DNA of 64,000 nucleotides from Prorocentrum cordatum (Eukaryota > Sar > Dinophyceae > Prorocentrales > Prorocentraceae), in the NCBI GenBank assembly GCA_963575745.1, contig CAUYUJ010009424.1, forward strand, positions 205,155 to 269,154, read 5' to 3'. A program made the position numbers and the translations under genes. The notes under the pieces are model-generated. The model was given only the letters and a program-made list of their open reading frames with translations, was not told where the DNA came from and searched no databases. The number at the start of each line of letters is the position of its first letter. Positions within the stretch are counted from its first letter, which is position 1. Positions 1-10,039 of this stretch are shown piece by piece.

Positions 1-112
1 GATTTAGCGTCAACTAGAGCCGATTAGCGTGGATTTAGCATTGACCGGCGTCGATTAGCGTCGATTTAGAATCGATTTAGCGTCGATTCGCGTCGACCAG
101 CGTCGACTCGCA
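1..112. repeat. Degenerate short tandem repeat upstream of first gene
   Basis: About ten imperfect copies of a 10-12 bp unit resembling CGATTTAGCGT fill the window edge up to the 5' flank of the gene at 130. Copies vary in length and have substitutions, so this is an old minisatellite. It may continue to the left of the window. Confidence 0.7.
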
Positions 113-129
113 AGGGCCAACAAGATGGG

Positions 130-1164
130 ATGGGAGACTCCCAGGAGTTGCCACAGGACGAGGCGGGCAGGTCGGAGACGCCCAGAGACGTGGACTTCGC
201 GGCGGCGCCCGCCGCAGTCGCCACCGCGGAGTCTGGCAGCCCAAGCGCCACGGCGGCCGGCAGCGTGTCGTCGCCGGGCGGCGCAACCTCCGCGGGAGCA
301 CGCGCGGCATCGCCCAGCGGCGCGGGAGCCACGACAGCGCCCAGCGGCGGAGCAGGTCGGCAGGCTATCCAGGCTGGCAGCGCATCGCACAAAGGTTTCG
401 CGCACCTTGCAGCCGCCAGTGCAGGGCAGGTCCATGCTGGCCAGAGCACGGTGTACTGCTTCCAGCTAATGCAGCCCACTGGCTACGAGCCGGAGTTGGT
501 GGCCCACCAGTTCGAGAATCACGTGGGCATCTTTACCTGCGACCGGTGGACGCTGTTCAGTAGCAAGGCAATAGAGGTGTCATCGGGCTTGCGCGCCACG
601 CCGATCAAGAGCGACCTCAAATGCGAGAACGGCGGGGAGTTCGAGACGGCCCTCAACACGGAGATCTTTATGGCCGTGTGGGCCGAGGTTATCCACGTTG
701 GCGAGTTCGAGCGTGCGAGATGGACTGTCAAGGTTGATGCCGACTGCGTTTTCTTCCCGGAGCGGCTGCTGCCAAAACTGCAGGGCCTCACAGACGAGCC
801 GAACGGGGTGTACCTGAACAATTGTGCGCTCGGGATGCACGGGCCTCTGGAGGTCTTCTCTCTGAACGCCGTGCTCGCGTGGACTGGCGGAGCAGAGCGG
901 TGCACCCGGCACTTCCAGAAGTTGTGCAACGGACCGTGCCTGTGGGGCGAGGACATGTTCATCGACCAGTGCCTGTGGAAGGTCCTCGGGGTGAGGCGAG
1001 TCGACGACTGGAGCCTTCTCCTTGAAGCCCACTGCGCGCCGAGGCACGGCTGGACGAGCTGTCACGACCCGAAGTTCGCCGGATTCCACCCGTTCAAGTC
1101 ACCAGCGGATTGGTGGCGGTGCTACCAGAATTCCATGCAGGTGTCCAACGCCTCAGCGTTGTGA
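130..1164 (+). CDS. Dinoflagellate DxD-motif glycosyltransferase-like protein
   Basis: Intact intronless ORF of 344 codons. The first in-frame ATG after a stop at 67-69 is at 130. Residues about 10-110 are low-complexity Ala/Gly/Ser/Pro. From about 115 the protein is globular: VYCFQLMQP, then FTCDRWTLFSS, a TALNTEIF-like stretch, and WTVKVDADCVFFPERL with a D203-x-D205 motif. It continues with GVYLNNCALGMHGPLEVFS, CLWGEDMFIDQCLWKVLGV and a C-terminal GFHPFKSPADWW. I recognise this as a family present in many copies in dinoflagellate genomes and usually called hypothetical. The DxD context after a hydrophobic strand and the WGED segment resemble GT-A glycosyltransferases, so that activity is inferred. 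No N-terminal membrane anchor is visible. The lack of introns fits a retrogene, but no spliced-leader relict is seen upstream. Confidence 0.85.
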   Translation: MGDSQELPQDEAGRSETPRDVDFAAAPAAVATAESGSPSATAAGSVSSPGGATSAGARAASPSGAGATTAPSGGAGRQAIQAGSASHKGFAHLAAASAGQVHAGQSTVYCFQLMQPTGYEPELVAHQFENHVGIFTCDRWTLFSSKAIEVSSGLRATPIKSDLKCENGGEFETALNTEIFMAVWAEVIHVGEFERARWTVKVDADCVFFPERLLPKLQGLTDEPNGVYLNNCALGMHGPLEVFSLNAVLAWTGGAERCTRHFQKLCNGPCLWGEDMFIDQCLWKVLGVRRVDDWSLLLEAHCAPRHGWTSCHDPKFAGFHPFKSPADWWRCYQNSMQVSNASAL

Positions 1165-1388
1165 GGCACATTGGGCGTCGCACGGACGGTCCACGGGTTG
1201 GCCTGGCTTACCGCTGTGTCTGTACCCGCTGCCGCGGATGTAGGATGCCTAATGTCGGATGAAACGGGCGCGAACCTGCGCTTGCGCGAAAAGTAGTAAT
1301 CGGACAGAAGCCCGCGCTTATGTTGATTGTCGGGCCGCCTGTGGCAAACCCCGCCACCGTGCCAGCGCAGCGGTGCCGGAGGAATCCA

Positions 1389-1601
1389 GGCCTCCCAAAT
1401 GGTGTCCGAGGAGATAGGGTTGGAGGATCGCGCCACATCGCCAATGCATCGGCGATGCGGCTCGATGCGGAGCCCTATTTTCTTCACGCCGACGGCGCCG
1501 ATGCATCGCCGACGTCGCCAGTGCATCGCCAATGCATCGGCGATGCATCGGGATGCATCGGCGATTCGGCGCGATCCTCCGACCCCATCTAAAAGGCCTC
1601 C
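1389..1601. repeat. Foldback element FB-1, long form
   Basis: A hairpin-forming element bounded by GGCCTCC-type ends. Its outer arms read TTGGAGGATCGCGCC and GGCGCGATCCTCCGACCCC. Its core is made of alternating CGATGCATCGGCGATG palindromes, with a central spacer containing CCCTATTTTCTTCACGCC. The same element recurs at 40764-40961 and 53486-53668 (long form) and 18659-18797, 31848-31968 and 32645-32755 (short form). Confidence 0.85.
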
Positions 1602-2269
1602 AGTGCCAGCGTAGCAGTGCCGCAGGGAGGAAGGCGCTTCTGGGACGATCTGGGTGGAGCGGGCCGTCGCGGGCGCGGAGGCGCCGGCGCCGACTGGGAA
1701 ATAGACAGGAGGCCCGGGCGTGGCGCAGCCAGGGCGGCCCCGGGTGGCCGCCCGCGAGGCGCGCGTGGGAGTGGTGTCGACCGTTGTGGAGGGGAAGGGG
1801 CAGGAGCTCAGAGGAGGAACAGGTGCCGATACCGCTACGGAGGAGGAGCAGGATGAGGAGGAGGAGGAGGAGGAGGAGCAGGAGGAGGAGGGGGAGGAGG
1901 AGGGGGAGGACCAGAGTAAGGCAAAGATGCGTAAGCGATGCTGCAATGCACCCTCCCGTCTCAGGGCCCCTCCTCACAAACCCCTACAGAAAGACTAGCC
2001 CACTTGGGCCTGCCTGGCAAGGTCCTCACTTTGAAAAGCAATTTCCTTGCATCTTCTGGCGCACAGTCAGGAACGAGGGAAACAATGTCCATATGATGCA
2101 GTTCAACAAGGTGAGAAGTGATATCCCCCCTTCGAAGAAGAAGCACCCCCGTCGATGTAGTTGTTGCACAAGTTTGCCCTTGTGGTCACGCGCTTCGATG
2201 ATCTCTCAAGCGATGGCTCCATGTTGACCAAGAGCTGCCGTATATCCGTGCAGTGCCAAGTGCGTTGAA
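1602..2269. other. Gene-free stretch with a GGA tract
   Basis: No credible coding region. Bases 1841-1912 are an interrupted (GGA)n microsatellite. The rest shows no repeat or gene I can name. Confidence 0.5.
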
Positions 2270-3843
2270 GCTTCGGGTCCCGAAAAACTCCGCCAAGTCT
2301 TCGGCGAGACCTCCATTTTGGAAAAGAGCAGTCCTCCATCAAGCTGAGCTCTTCAGGTAGAAAGCGAATGTCCGCGGCGCTGGGGCGAGAGCTCCATTTT
2401 GAAAAGGTGCCACCCACCATCCCTGAAGCTAGTGGGAACTTGTAAACATAATGTACGCTGCGCTATGGTCAGAAAACCATTTTGAAAACGCCCCCCCCCG
2501 TCCATCCGTGAAACTTTGCGAACCTGAAGAGCGCGAGCGGTGCTGAGGCGGCAGCGACATTTTGAGATCCACCCCCTTTCCATCTGTGAAGGTGGTTCGG
2601 GCTTTCAACACGAATGTGCTCTGTTCTGCGGCAAGGGCTGCAGTTGGAAAGCCACACCCCTTCCATCCGTAAAGTTAGCGCAGAGTGCCAAGAACAGTGT
2701 GCGCGTCGCTACGGCCAGAACGCCATGTTGAAAACAACCCCCCTGCAATCCGTCAGACTGTTGCGAATTTGGAAAGATCTGCGCGGCGCCACAGGCGAGA
2801 GCTACACTTAATAAGCCACCCCTTCCATCCGCGAATCTGTTGCAAACGTAAAAGACGAATGTGCGCGGCGCCGATGCGACAGCCTTGTTTTGGAAAAGGA
2901 GCCGCCCTCCATTCGTGAAGTTGCGGCAACTTCTATAACACCTGCGCGCAGCGTTGAGGCGATAATCGCGTTGTACCCCCCCATCCACCTGTGAAACCGT
3001 TGCGGCTTTCAAGCTTAAGGGTCATGCATTGTGAGGATGTCGCCGGCTCAACGCCTGGCCCGCCCTGCCGACGTTTCTGGTGGCGCGACAGGGGGGAGTA
3101 ATGTCTAAGGAAAAGAGATGGAGGAGGACGAGGAGGATCAGTGTAAACCAAGACGCATCCACGATGTTGCAATCAACCCCGCCCCCAAGTTCGCCCCTCC
3201 AAGAGTTCTCTCAATGCGGGAAGTGCCCCATTGGAAGACAACCGATTGAGTGTCATCAGTCGTGCAAAAATGCCATTCCTGGGGTTTCAACGCCGCGAAT
3301 CATCGTGATTGTTGCGTTCTGACAATCCTAAATCTCGCCAGAGCGCAATTGCCTGGGATTTCAACACCGCGAGCCAACGTCGCTGGGACTTCAGCCGTAC
3401 GAACTCCTGGAGCTGCTGCAGACTTTGACGACGAGCGCGCGCGGCGCGAGGGCGAGAGCCACATGTAAAAGACGGCCCGCCCTCCACCTTTGAAGCCGGT
3501 GCAAATTTTCAAAACGAATGTGCGCGGCGCGCAAGCGAGAGCCATATGTTGAAGACGACATTCCCGCCGTCCGTGAGCACTCAAGAAAGAGTGTGCGCGG
3601 CGCTGCGACGAGAGCCGCATTTTGAAAACGTCATGCCCTCCATGCTTGAAGCTGCCGCAGACTTTGAAACCCGAATGCGCGCGGCGCTAAGGCGAGAACC
3701 ACATTTGGAAAACGACCCGCCCTCCATCCGTGAAGCTGTTGCCAATTTCAAGCTTCAGGATCATGCACACTGGGGATGTCTCAGGCGAAACGCCCGGCCC
3801 GCCCTACCGACACGTCTGGGGGCGCGACAGGGAGGAGTTATTC
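2270..3843. repeat. Satellite of about 80-85 bp units
   Basis: About a dozen diverged tandem units occur at 2270-3010 and 3410-3760. Each contains GCGCGGCGCTAAGGCGAGA, a CATTTTGAAAACG block and CCTCCATCCGTGAAGCTGTT. Both sub-arrays end in the same terminal block of about 100 bp (3003-3110 and 3746-3843), which contains TTCAAGCTT, GGATGTC and TGGGGGCGCGACAGG. The whole array-plus-terminator was therefore duplicated. The terminal block contains the GAGGATGTCTCAGGCGAAAC motif that makes up the satellite at 13640-15610. Confidence 0.8.
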
Positions 3844-3916
3844 CCCAATCAGAGCTTGCCTCTGTAGGGGTCCTAGCGGATTCATATGGTTAGGTGAGGT
3901 TCGTCGCCGATTTCGG

Positions 3917-4030
3917 TGGCCGGCCCGGGTACCAGGGTGCCCAGGTGCCCGGGGGTGCCCAGAGGTGCCCAGAGGTGCCCAGAGGTGCCCGAGGGTGCCC
4001 GGGGGTGCCCGGAGGTGCCCGAGGGTGCCC
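3917..4030. repeat. 11-bp GGTGCCC minisatellite
   Basis: About nine tandem copies of GGTGCCCRGRG, directly abutting the 8-bp CCCTATAG array. Confidence 0.8.
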
Positions 4031-4318
4031 GATAGCCCGATAGCCCTATAGCCTTATAACCCTATAGCCCTATAGCCCTACAGCCCCAGATCCCTATAGC
4101 AATATAGCCCTAATAGCCCTATAACCCTATAGCCTTATGGCCCTATAGTTCAATGGCCCTATATCTTTATGGCCTTAATGTAGCCTTATGGCCGTATAGC
4201 CCTATAGCCCTATAGCCCTACAAACCTAGGGCCTATAGCCCTAGAGCCCTATAGCCCTATAGCACCAGAGCCTAATGGCGCTATAGCCCGATAGCCCCAT
4301 AGCCCTATAGCCCTAACA
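4031..4318. repeat. 8-bp CCCTATAG tandem array
   Basis: About 30 perfect and imperfect copies of CCCTATAG with variants such as CCTTATGG and CCCTACAG. The unit resembles but does not equal the CCCTAAA plant-type telomere repeat known from dinoflagellates. Confidence 0.85.
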
Positions 4319-4359
4319 AGATTCTGATTGGGCCCTTTTTCCGGTGTCATGTATAAGGA

Positions 4360-4865
4360 GAGGGATGGAGGAGGAGGAGGAGGACGAGGAGGAGGAGGAG
4401 GAGGAGGATGCCCAGTGTAATTCCAAGACGCATGGAGGAGAAGGAAAGGGGTGGGGTGAGAAGGCTTTCGCAGCGGGGCCGCGGGCGCGGGCAGGCGTGC
4501 GGACTTCGCGGTCCCCTGTTCAGGCCGGCGCGGCCCGGCTCCCCCCGCTTTCTCTCCTTCCCTCCTGTCTCCCTGCTCCTCGACCGTTTGCCGCCTCCTC
4601 CCGCTCCAGACCTTCCTCGCTTGACTTTCTCTACCCCGTTCTACTTTCACCTCCTCCTCCTCCTCCTCCTCCTCCTCCTCCTCCTCCTCCTCCTTATACC
4701 CCCCGACACCTCAGCGCGCCTTGCGAAAAGCACCTCTCGCCCCTCTCTTCTCCAGCGCCCCCTACCCCCCCACACCTTTCACTCGTTCCCTCCTGCTCCT
4801 CCTCCTCCTCCTCCTCCTCCTTCTCCTCCTTGTCTTCCTCCTCCTCCTCCTTTTTCTCCACCTTC
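4360..4865. repeat. GGA tract followed by TCC tracts
   Basis: (GGA)n at about 4365-4412 and (TCC)n at about 4648-4695 and 4793-4862. Purines switch from the plus to the minus strand across the region. Long open frames here are by-products of the trinucleotide repeats. Confidence 0.8.
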
Positions 4866-4873
4866 TCCTCGTC

Positions 4874-4895
4874 CCGTTGCCTTTTGTGGCTCAAG
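4874..4895 (+). other. Possible degenerate spliced-leader relict
   Basis: The bases after a TCC tract read CCGTTGCC then TTTTGTGGCTCAAG. This resembles DinoSL (CCGTAGCC, ATTTTGGCTCAAG) with one substitution, one missing A and a two-base insertion. The intact copy at 56446 also follows a TCC tract. No LINE or gene was recognised directly downstream, so this may be chance. Confidence 0.3.
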
Positions 4896-5040
4896 TTTTA
4901 CTGTTGGCAGGCCGAGACCCCAGGTAAATATTGGACACCTCTGCTCCGAGGCAGGTCTCGATTCTCCCGCCTGAGGCAGCCGATCCTCCCACTGGGCGGT
5001 TGCCGTGAGCTGTGGTAAGCCGTGGCCGCGCTGCAGTAGC

Positions 5041-5615
5041 CCCTGCGGATGCGGCGCGAGGTCCGCCTGCGAACTCCAAGCTTACAGCCAGCCTCGGCTG
5101 CCGTGTCGGCGGCGAGCGAGGGGGGGGAAACCAGGAGGAGGCCTCCTCAGAAGGCGGTGGGGATTCTCAGAAGCCCCCTGGTCTTCTGAGAGGTTCTCTC
5201 CGCGTCTTCGGGGGGGGCGCAGGGAGGCTCAGAGAACTTCTCAGAAGGCCGGGGGGCTTCCGAGCCTTCTGATCGGGAGCCTTGAGACGAGGGTCAATGC
5301 AAACGGGGGTCAGCCAGAGCGCCCGATCTTGTAGGATCTTGCAGGGCCAGTGTCGCATTGACCCGGGCTTGGGTGCAAGATCCTGAAAGATTTTGCAGGA
5401 TCTTTCGCGTTGACCCAGGCTTGGGTGCAGGATCTTGCAGGATCCTGCAAGGCCTGACTGACCCGGGTTTGGATTGACCCGGGTCAGAAGACCCCCGATC
5501 TGAGAAGGCCCTCCCCTTCTCGCTTCCCCCCCGGGCTCGCCGCCGAGCAGTGGCCCCTGCGGGTGCGGCGCAGGGCCCGCCTGCGAACGCCAAGCTGACA
5601 GCCCGCCTCGGCTGC
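5041..5615. repeat. Duplicated exon-like block
   Basis: Bases 5041-5106 and 5549-5615 are about 85 percent alike (GCCCCTGCG, GCGGCGC, CCGCCTGCGAAC, CAGCC...CTCGGCTGCCG). Both read openly as VAPA, AA, GPPAN, KLTA, LGCR. This could be a duplicated exon or an unnamed repeat. Homology is not recognised. Confidence 0.4.
5281..5465. repeat. TTGCAGGATC hairpin-rich repeat
   Basis: Three or four reiterations of a block joining GACCCRGGCTTGGGTGCA to inverted CAGGATC/GATCCTG motifs. A second copy lies at 30175-30292 and a fragment at 7722-7790. Confidence 0.7.
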
Positions 5616-6298
5616 CGCGGGTGCCACGCCCAGGCGGGCCCGTGGGAGGCCGGCCCGCTTGACCGCGCGCGCGCGGCCGCCGCAGCAAGGCGCGCTCGGG
5701 GGCCAGCGTGAGGCCACCGCCGCAGCAGGCGGCCGCTCGCCGCTCGCCATGGGTCACCGAGCGCGGTCCACTACTCGCAAAGTGCCTACTCGCAAGTGTC
5801 CAACAAACACGTGTCTGCATCCATGTAATTTATCGTAGATCCCCCGCGGCGGATCCAGGCCATTTGCGAGCAGTCACTTTGCGAGTAGTGGAGCGCGCTC
5901 GTCCAATGAGGGGAACGGGTCCTGAGGGAAGCGGGTCCTGAGGTGTTTCGCCGCTTTCGCCCTCTCGGGGCCCTCCAAGGGCCCGGGGGATGTCAAGAGA
6001 CGAGTCAGGAAGAGCATGTCGTCCTGGGGGAAGGCTCCGGATCAAGGGCCCGTTTCCCTCAGGACCCTCTTCCCCCATGCTAGCGCAGGTCTCGCCCCCC
6101 GCTTGGTACGATCGAAGTGGGAACTCCGAATTTCATAAGGAAGGGTTGGGGGTCACAAATGCCCCAGACGATCTATTTCAGACCACCCCCAGACCAGCCA
6201 TGAAAGGGCGGCCTTTGGCCCAGACCCCGCGGAACCTTTCACAGCTCAAATCAGACCCCCTCCCAAACCAGACCACCCCCTTATTTTGGAATCCGCAG
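5616..6298. other. No gene recognised
   Basis: GC-rich, non-repetitive sequence. A GCGAGTAGT-type motif appears at 5769-5795 and again in inverted sense near 5855-5895. No domain or conserved protein is seen in any frame. Confidence 0.4.
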
Positions 6299-6484
6299 TG
6301 CGGAAAGAATGGGCACCGAGACCGACAGCAGTTCCTGCCCATTTTGAAGAGGGATCGCTGTCGGTGTCGCCGCGGACGTGGTCCGTTTGAGACAGAAGGC
6401 TGCCTGCCAAACAGCGGCCGCTGTCGGTTTTGGGCAAAGTTTGTCGTTGGGTATCGTACCAATTCTTTCCGTACCCATGTCGGG
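6299..6484. mobile_element. TIR-6 MITE, copy 1
   Basis: A non-coding element of about 185 bp with inverted ends: CGGAAAGAATGGGCACC at the left, and the complement of TACCAATTCTTTCCG at the right. The interior holds GACAGCAGTTCCTG and AACAGCGGCCGCTGTCGG. It aligns over its full length to 52467-52660. Confidence 0.75.
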
Positions 6485-6677
6485 AGTCCGGAGCCGCCGC
6501 CAGGATGCGCTCGGGAACAGGCGCGAGGTCATTGCCACAGTCAGCAGCAAATGCCGCCCCCCAGGCCGAGGGCCTGCCCAGCACTGTGGCTGGCGCCCTG
6601 CTCGGGCGCTGCCAGAAGTACCCCTGAGCAGCCCAGGGTATCACAAGTGTCCCCAGTAGCTCAGGCCAGAAGTGTCC

Positions 6678-6815
6678 CTGGCGAGCGCGCGGCGATCAGC
6701 GCCGCCAGGGGGTTGGGCACTGCGCCGCGCAGCCTCGGCAGCCGCACCAGCACGCAGCGCGTGAGGCTGGCGATCTGCAGCGGCGCCACCGTCCCGGCGG
6801 AGTCCAGCCACTCCG
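6678..6815 (-). pseudogene. EXD2-like exon fragment
   Basis: Minus-strand near-copy of exon 2 of the EXD2-like gene (19351-19565). It encodes TEWLDSAGTVA, LQIASLTRC and VLVRLPRLRGAVP with a few substitutions. Similarity stops abruptly at the CTCGCCAG corresponding to about 19503. Both edges abut the same short repeat (AGAAGTGTCCCTGGC on the plus strand). The catalytic Asp60 codon and the rest of the gene are absent, so this is a captured or duplicated exon, not a gene. Confidence 0.8.
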
Positions 6816-6834
6816 TTCGGGCGTTGCTAGAAGT

Positions 6835-6965
6835 GTCCCTGGCCCAGGGTGTCCCCAGGATTTCCAAGGAGGCCCCGCGGCCTGCAGAGCACCCCTCCCA
6901 AGGCCCAGAGGGCCCCAGGGGCTCCAGAATGGAGCGAGACAAGCTGGGGACGCCGCGGGCCAGGG
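6835..6965. repeat. Dispersed repeat with CCAGGGGTACTTCTAGC end, copy 1
   Basis: Shares an end motif CCAGGG(G/A)YACTTCTRGCAAC and an inner CCCAGAGG-CCCCAGGGGCT block with 30766-30912. A further relative lies at 42316-42440. The ends GGCCCAAGGTACCCC and GCACCTTGCGCCAGGGG of the 30.8-kb copy are inverted repeats. Here it abuts the captured EXD2-like exon. Confidence 0.6.
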
Positions 6966-7249
6966 ACGGCTCCCCAGACATGCGACCTCTTGGTTTCTTC
7001 AGTGCGCGGCCCCTGGAAGTCCTGATTACTTTTGTTGACTGTCCCTGGGCTCGGCGAGGGCCCCCGGAGCCTGAAAACAGCCCAAATCTGCTCGTCGAAT
7101 TTTTCCACGACGCGAGCATGGCTGGGTCCAGCTCACCCCCCGCCCTTCGTGGCGTGCCGGCTGCCCCGCGGCAGGAGTTTGGCCGCTCCCCACGGGTGCT
7201 TTGGGGGGATCGGGAGGAATAGATTGACACAGACCCACGCATCAGCACA

Positions 7250-7380
7250 GATTTCTAAGGAAATCTTGGGAGATATTGGAAAGGCAGGGGAAGACAAAAC
7301 AACTCTAGGAAATGTAGAACGTATGGGGAACCCTGGATGTTGTGTTTGTTTGTTTGTGTCTCCCTGGACGCTGTTGGGGG
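7250..7380 (+). other. GTGTCTCCCTGG module before an exon-like island
   Basis: An A/G-rich stretch ends in TTTGTGTCTCCCTGG and is followed at about 7395-7730 by GC-rich open sequence. The same arrangement occurs at 34080-34290 and 40490-40635. It could be the 3' part of related introns. No protein homology is recognised in the island. Confidence 0.3.
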
Positions 7381-7734
7381 AGTCCCTCCGCCCCGCTTGG
7401 GCGGCAAGAGGGCGCGCGTTGCCTGTGCGGCGGCCGCGCAGCAGGCCGCGGCTGCGATGGTCAGATCCCGGGGCGCCCTCTGCCCGGGCAAAGGCGTCCT
7501 GGCGGCACCCTTTGGGCTGGCCGCAGGGGCGTCTTGGCAGGTGGCCGTGCACGCCACGCGCCAGCAGCTGCGCACAGCGCGCGAAGGGTGGCCGACGTGC
7601 CTGCACCTGCTCGGATGCGGGGGGGGGGCCCGCTCGCCGGCCATGAGAAGCACCTGCGCGTGCCCTGCGCACGCGGCGCTCCTCCTCGGGGAGGGGGAAC
7701 GGCGCGGCCGTGCGCATGGAGGGCCCAGCCAGAG

Positions 7735-8590
7735 TGCCAGATCCTGGAGGATCCTGCCAGGATTTTGGCCGAGCCGGGTCTGGGAGCCGCTCGTGGCCAT
7801 GAGGTGGCCTTACATGCTGGCTGAGCTGGGTCTGGAAAGCCTCCTAGATGACGGCAGCGCAGTGCTTCCGAATTGGTTGAGCTGGGTGTGCGCTGAGCCG
7901 AGTAGTCCACGCCCGATGGCAGAGTCGGACCTGAAGGCCAAAATCTCCCAAGTCAGGTTTTTAAGCCCCACCCCCGTAAGTCAAGCTTCCCCCCTTAGTC
8001 GTTGTATATTTTAGACCACGGGATTGACTGAGGTTCAACTGGCACAACAGGCGGGGAGGCCGAACTATAGTATCCCCTCCAAAAATCATATCGCAGCTCT
8101 GATCTTCATCTGGTGCATAGCACCCGTCATGATCCTGGTTATCATTCTCTGAGGTTGTTTCAAGCACAACGAACAGCTTCGAAGATTTGCCGAATTCGCT
8201 ACAAACAGTTGTTCGATGCTCCAGACATCCTAACATCGATATCGTGCGGCTTCCTCGTGCTCGTCGTCGTGCGGTTCCCCCCCGCCGAGGCGGGGCTGGG
8301 CCGTGATGGCCGCACCTCTTCGGGATTCGCACGCAGCCGCCCTTTGCCGCCATCTCCACGCACGAACTTCTGCACCCGTCCTTCGTCGGCACCTGTGATT
8401 GGCAGCGGCGGACGCCTTCGACCTCCTGCTGCCCCCCTCTGTCTTCCCGGAGGGCGCGGTGCTGCCGAGCTGCGTCGGGTCTGCCGCACTGCGCCGCTGA
8501 TGTTCCTGGGGGCTGCTGCCGGCATGGTCGACTTCGCCGAGCCCTGGGCGCGTTTTTCCCAGCCCACCTCCAGCGCGGCCGCATTTCGAC
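7735..8590. other. No gene recognised
   Basis: Contains a fragment of the TTGCAGGATC repeat (7722-7790) and a 17-bp string ATCCTAACATCGATATC at 8227-8243 that is repeated at 16125-16141. Sequence leading into the LINE from 8590 shows no clear 5' boundary. Confidence 0.4.
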
Positions 8591-8639
8591 CCCTGTGCTG
8601 TTGCGGCGTCCCCGGACCGACGCCTTGGGCAGTATCGAG

Positions 8640-9475
8640 GGACGTAGCGGTTGGCACCTGGAAAGCGCAGGCCCTCTTGTCCTCGGCGTGCGACCACAAA
8701 CGGGCCCAAAATATGTTTTACGTCCAGCAGCTCATGAGGAAGCTGGACGTCCCATTGGTGACGGAGGCCCACGGCACGGCTGGGGATCATGCTCTGTGCC
8801 GCACTTTGCCTGGGTGCAGGAGTGGGTGGTCCCCTGGCCCCACTACTGGGCACGCAGGCGTCGGCGTAGTGGTTCGGAATGCTTTCCTGGAGCAGTTTGA
8901 TGCGTCGCCGGTCTGGTCGGTCGTCTGGAAGGGCCGGGCGGCCGTGCTCTCTCTCCGAGGGAAAGCGGGAGCTTTCGACGTGGTAGTCGCCCACTTTCAC
9001 ACATGGGCCCAGGTCATAGAGATGGACCTCTATGACGTCCGGCTTCAGGAGCGTGAGCGCTGCTCGATCTTTTCAGCCTGCGGGCATGCCTCCAGACGCG
9101 GCTGGCGAACTCCTTATCGCCTTCCAGGAACGCCTTGACGGTCCTGGGAGGGGAGTTCAAATACGTTGCAGAGCAGGGCGGCCGACAGGCACTGACCTCG
9201 CTGCGAGAGACTGGCGGGCGCGATCGGGGCGCGCAGCGGCACTTCCAATCGATCCTCGGCCTCCCGCTTCACTCGGCGGAGATGTTTCAAGGTGCTTTCA
9301 CTCATGCATCTGCCCGCGCCCAGTCACGCGGTGGAGCAGCTCGACCGGCACATGACGTGCTGCTCACTCCCTTGACGGGGAGACCTTTCGGCGCACCGCG
9401 CGATGCTGTTCTCCAGGCGGTCCCCGCGACGGCTCCCCATGCATCTGCGGCCCAGTCCAGACCGCGCGATTCGCC
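8640..9475 (+). pseudogene. LINE-1 endonuclease remnant
   Basis: Fragments of an APE-like endonuclease in different frames: TWKAQAL for the usual TWNA motif, TEAHG for the QE motif, GGEFKYVA for the GGDFN motif (Asp to Glu, Asn to Lys), and a region near 9300-9340 corresponding to the DR...LPxxEQLDR segment. Key residues are lost. Confidence 0.7.
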
Positions 9476-9557
9476 ATGAGGACTTCAAGCGGCGGGAGCG
9501 CTTGGAGTTCGGCCAGCGCTTGCGCGACCACCCGGAGGATTGGGGCGTGCAGAAGCT

Positions 9558-9756
9558 TGGTATGATGGGCCTGTTTTCCACCACCACCGCCATAAGTTGG
9601 AGGGGGAGGGGGTCCTCCTCCTCCTCCACCTCCTCCTCCTCCTCCTCCTCCTCCTCCTCCTCCTCCTCCTCTTCGTTCTCCTCCTCGTCGTCCTCCTCCT
9701 CCTTCCCCCCTCCAACTTATGGTGGTGGTGGTGGTGGAAAGCAGGCCCATCATGGT
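9558..9756. mobile_element. TIR-2 element inserted in LINE-1
   Basis: The left end TGATGGGCCTGTTTTCCACC and the right end GGTGGAAAGCAGGCCCATCA are inverted repeats. They extend inward through (A)CTTATGGTGG-type sequence for about 45 bp. The core is (TCC)n. Flanking TGGTA and TGGTC could be a 5-bp target-site duplication with one change. The same family forms intron 6 of the EXD2-like gene (26236-26398), and a further copy is at 56123-56278. The LINE linker coding sequence continues on both sides. Confidence 0.85.
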
Positions 9757-10039
9757 CAGCCGAAGGCGGCTGTGCGGCAGGCGGGGATCAACTTGGGAGG
9801 GCAGTGGGCGGGCGTCCCAGCGGCGACGACACTGGAGGACCGCCTCGGCCGCCCTCCGCTTCCTTCGGGCGCTCGAGCGCGGCTTCGCGACCGCTGTCTC
9901 TTCGTGCCTCCTCCCTCCTCGCGATTCCCTCTTTCATCTTTTCCGTTTCGTCCTGATCGTTTTTCCATTCTAGTTTCGTTCATCTCTGTCGATCCTCTGC
10001 CTCCTGATCGTCGTTCCCTCCCTCCTGTCCTATCCCGCG

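Noticed and set aside
4031-4318. Telomere
   Set aside because: The unit CCCTATAG is not the CCCTAAA type, copies are degenerate, and unique sequence continues on both sides.
6480-6610. Further EXD2-like paralogue exon on the minus strand near the captured exon
   Set aside because: A frame reading SAWGAAFAADCG was compared with exon 3, but the match is not convincing.
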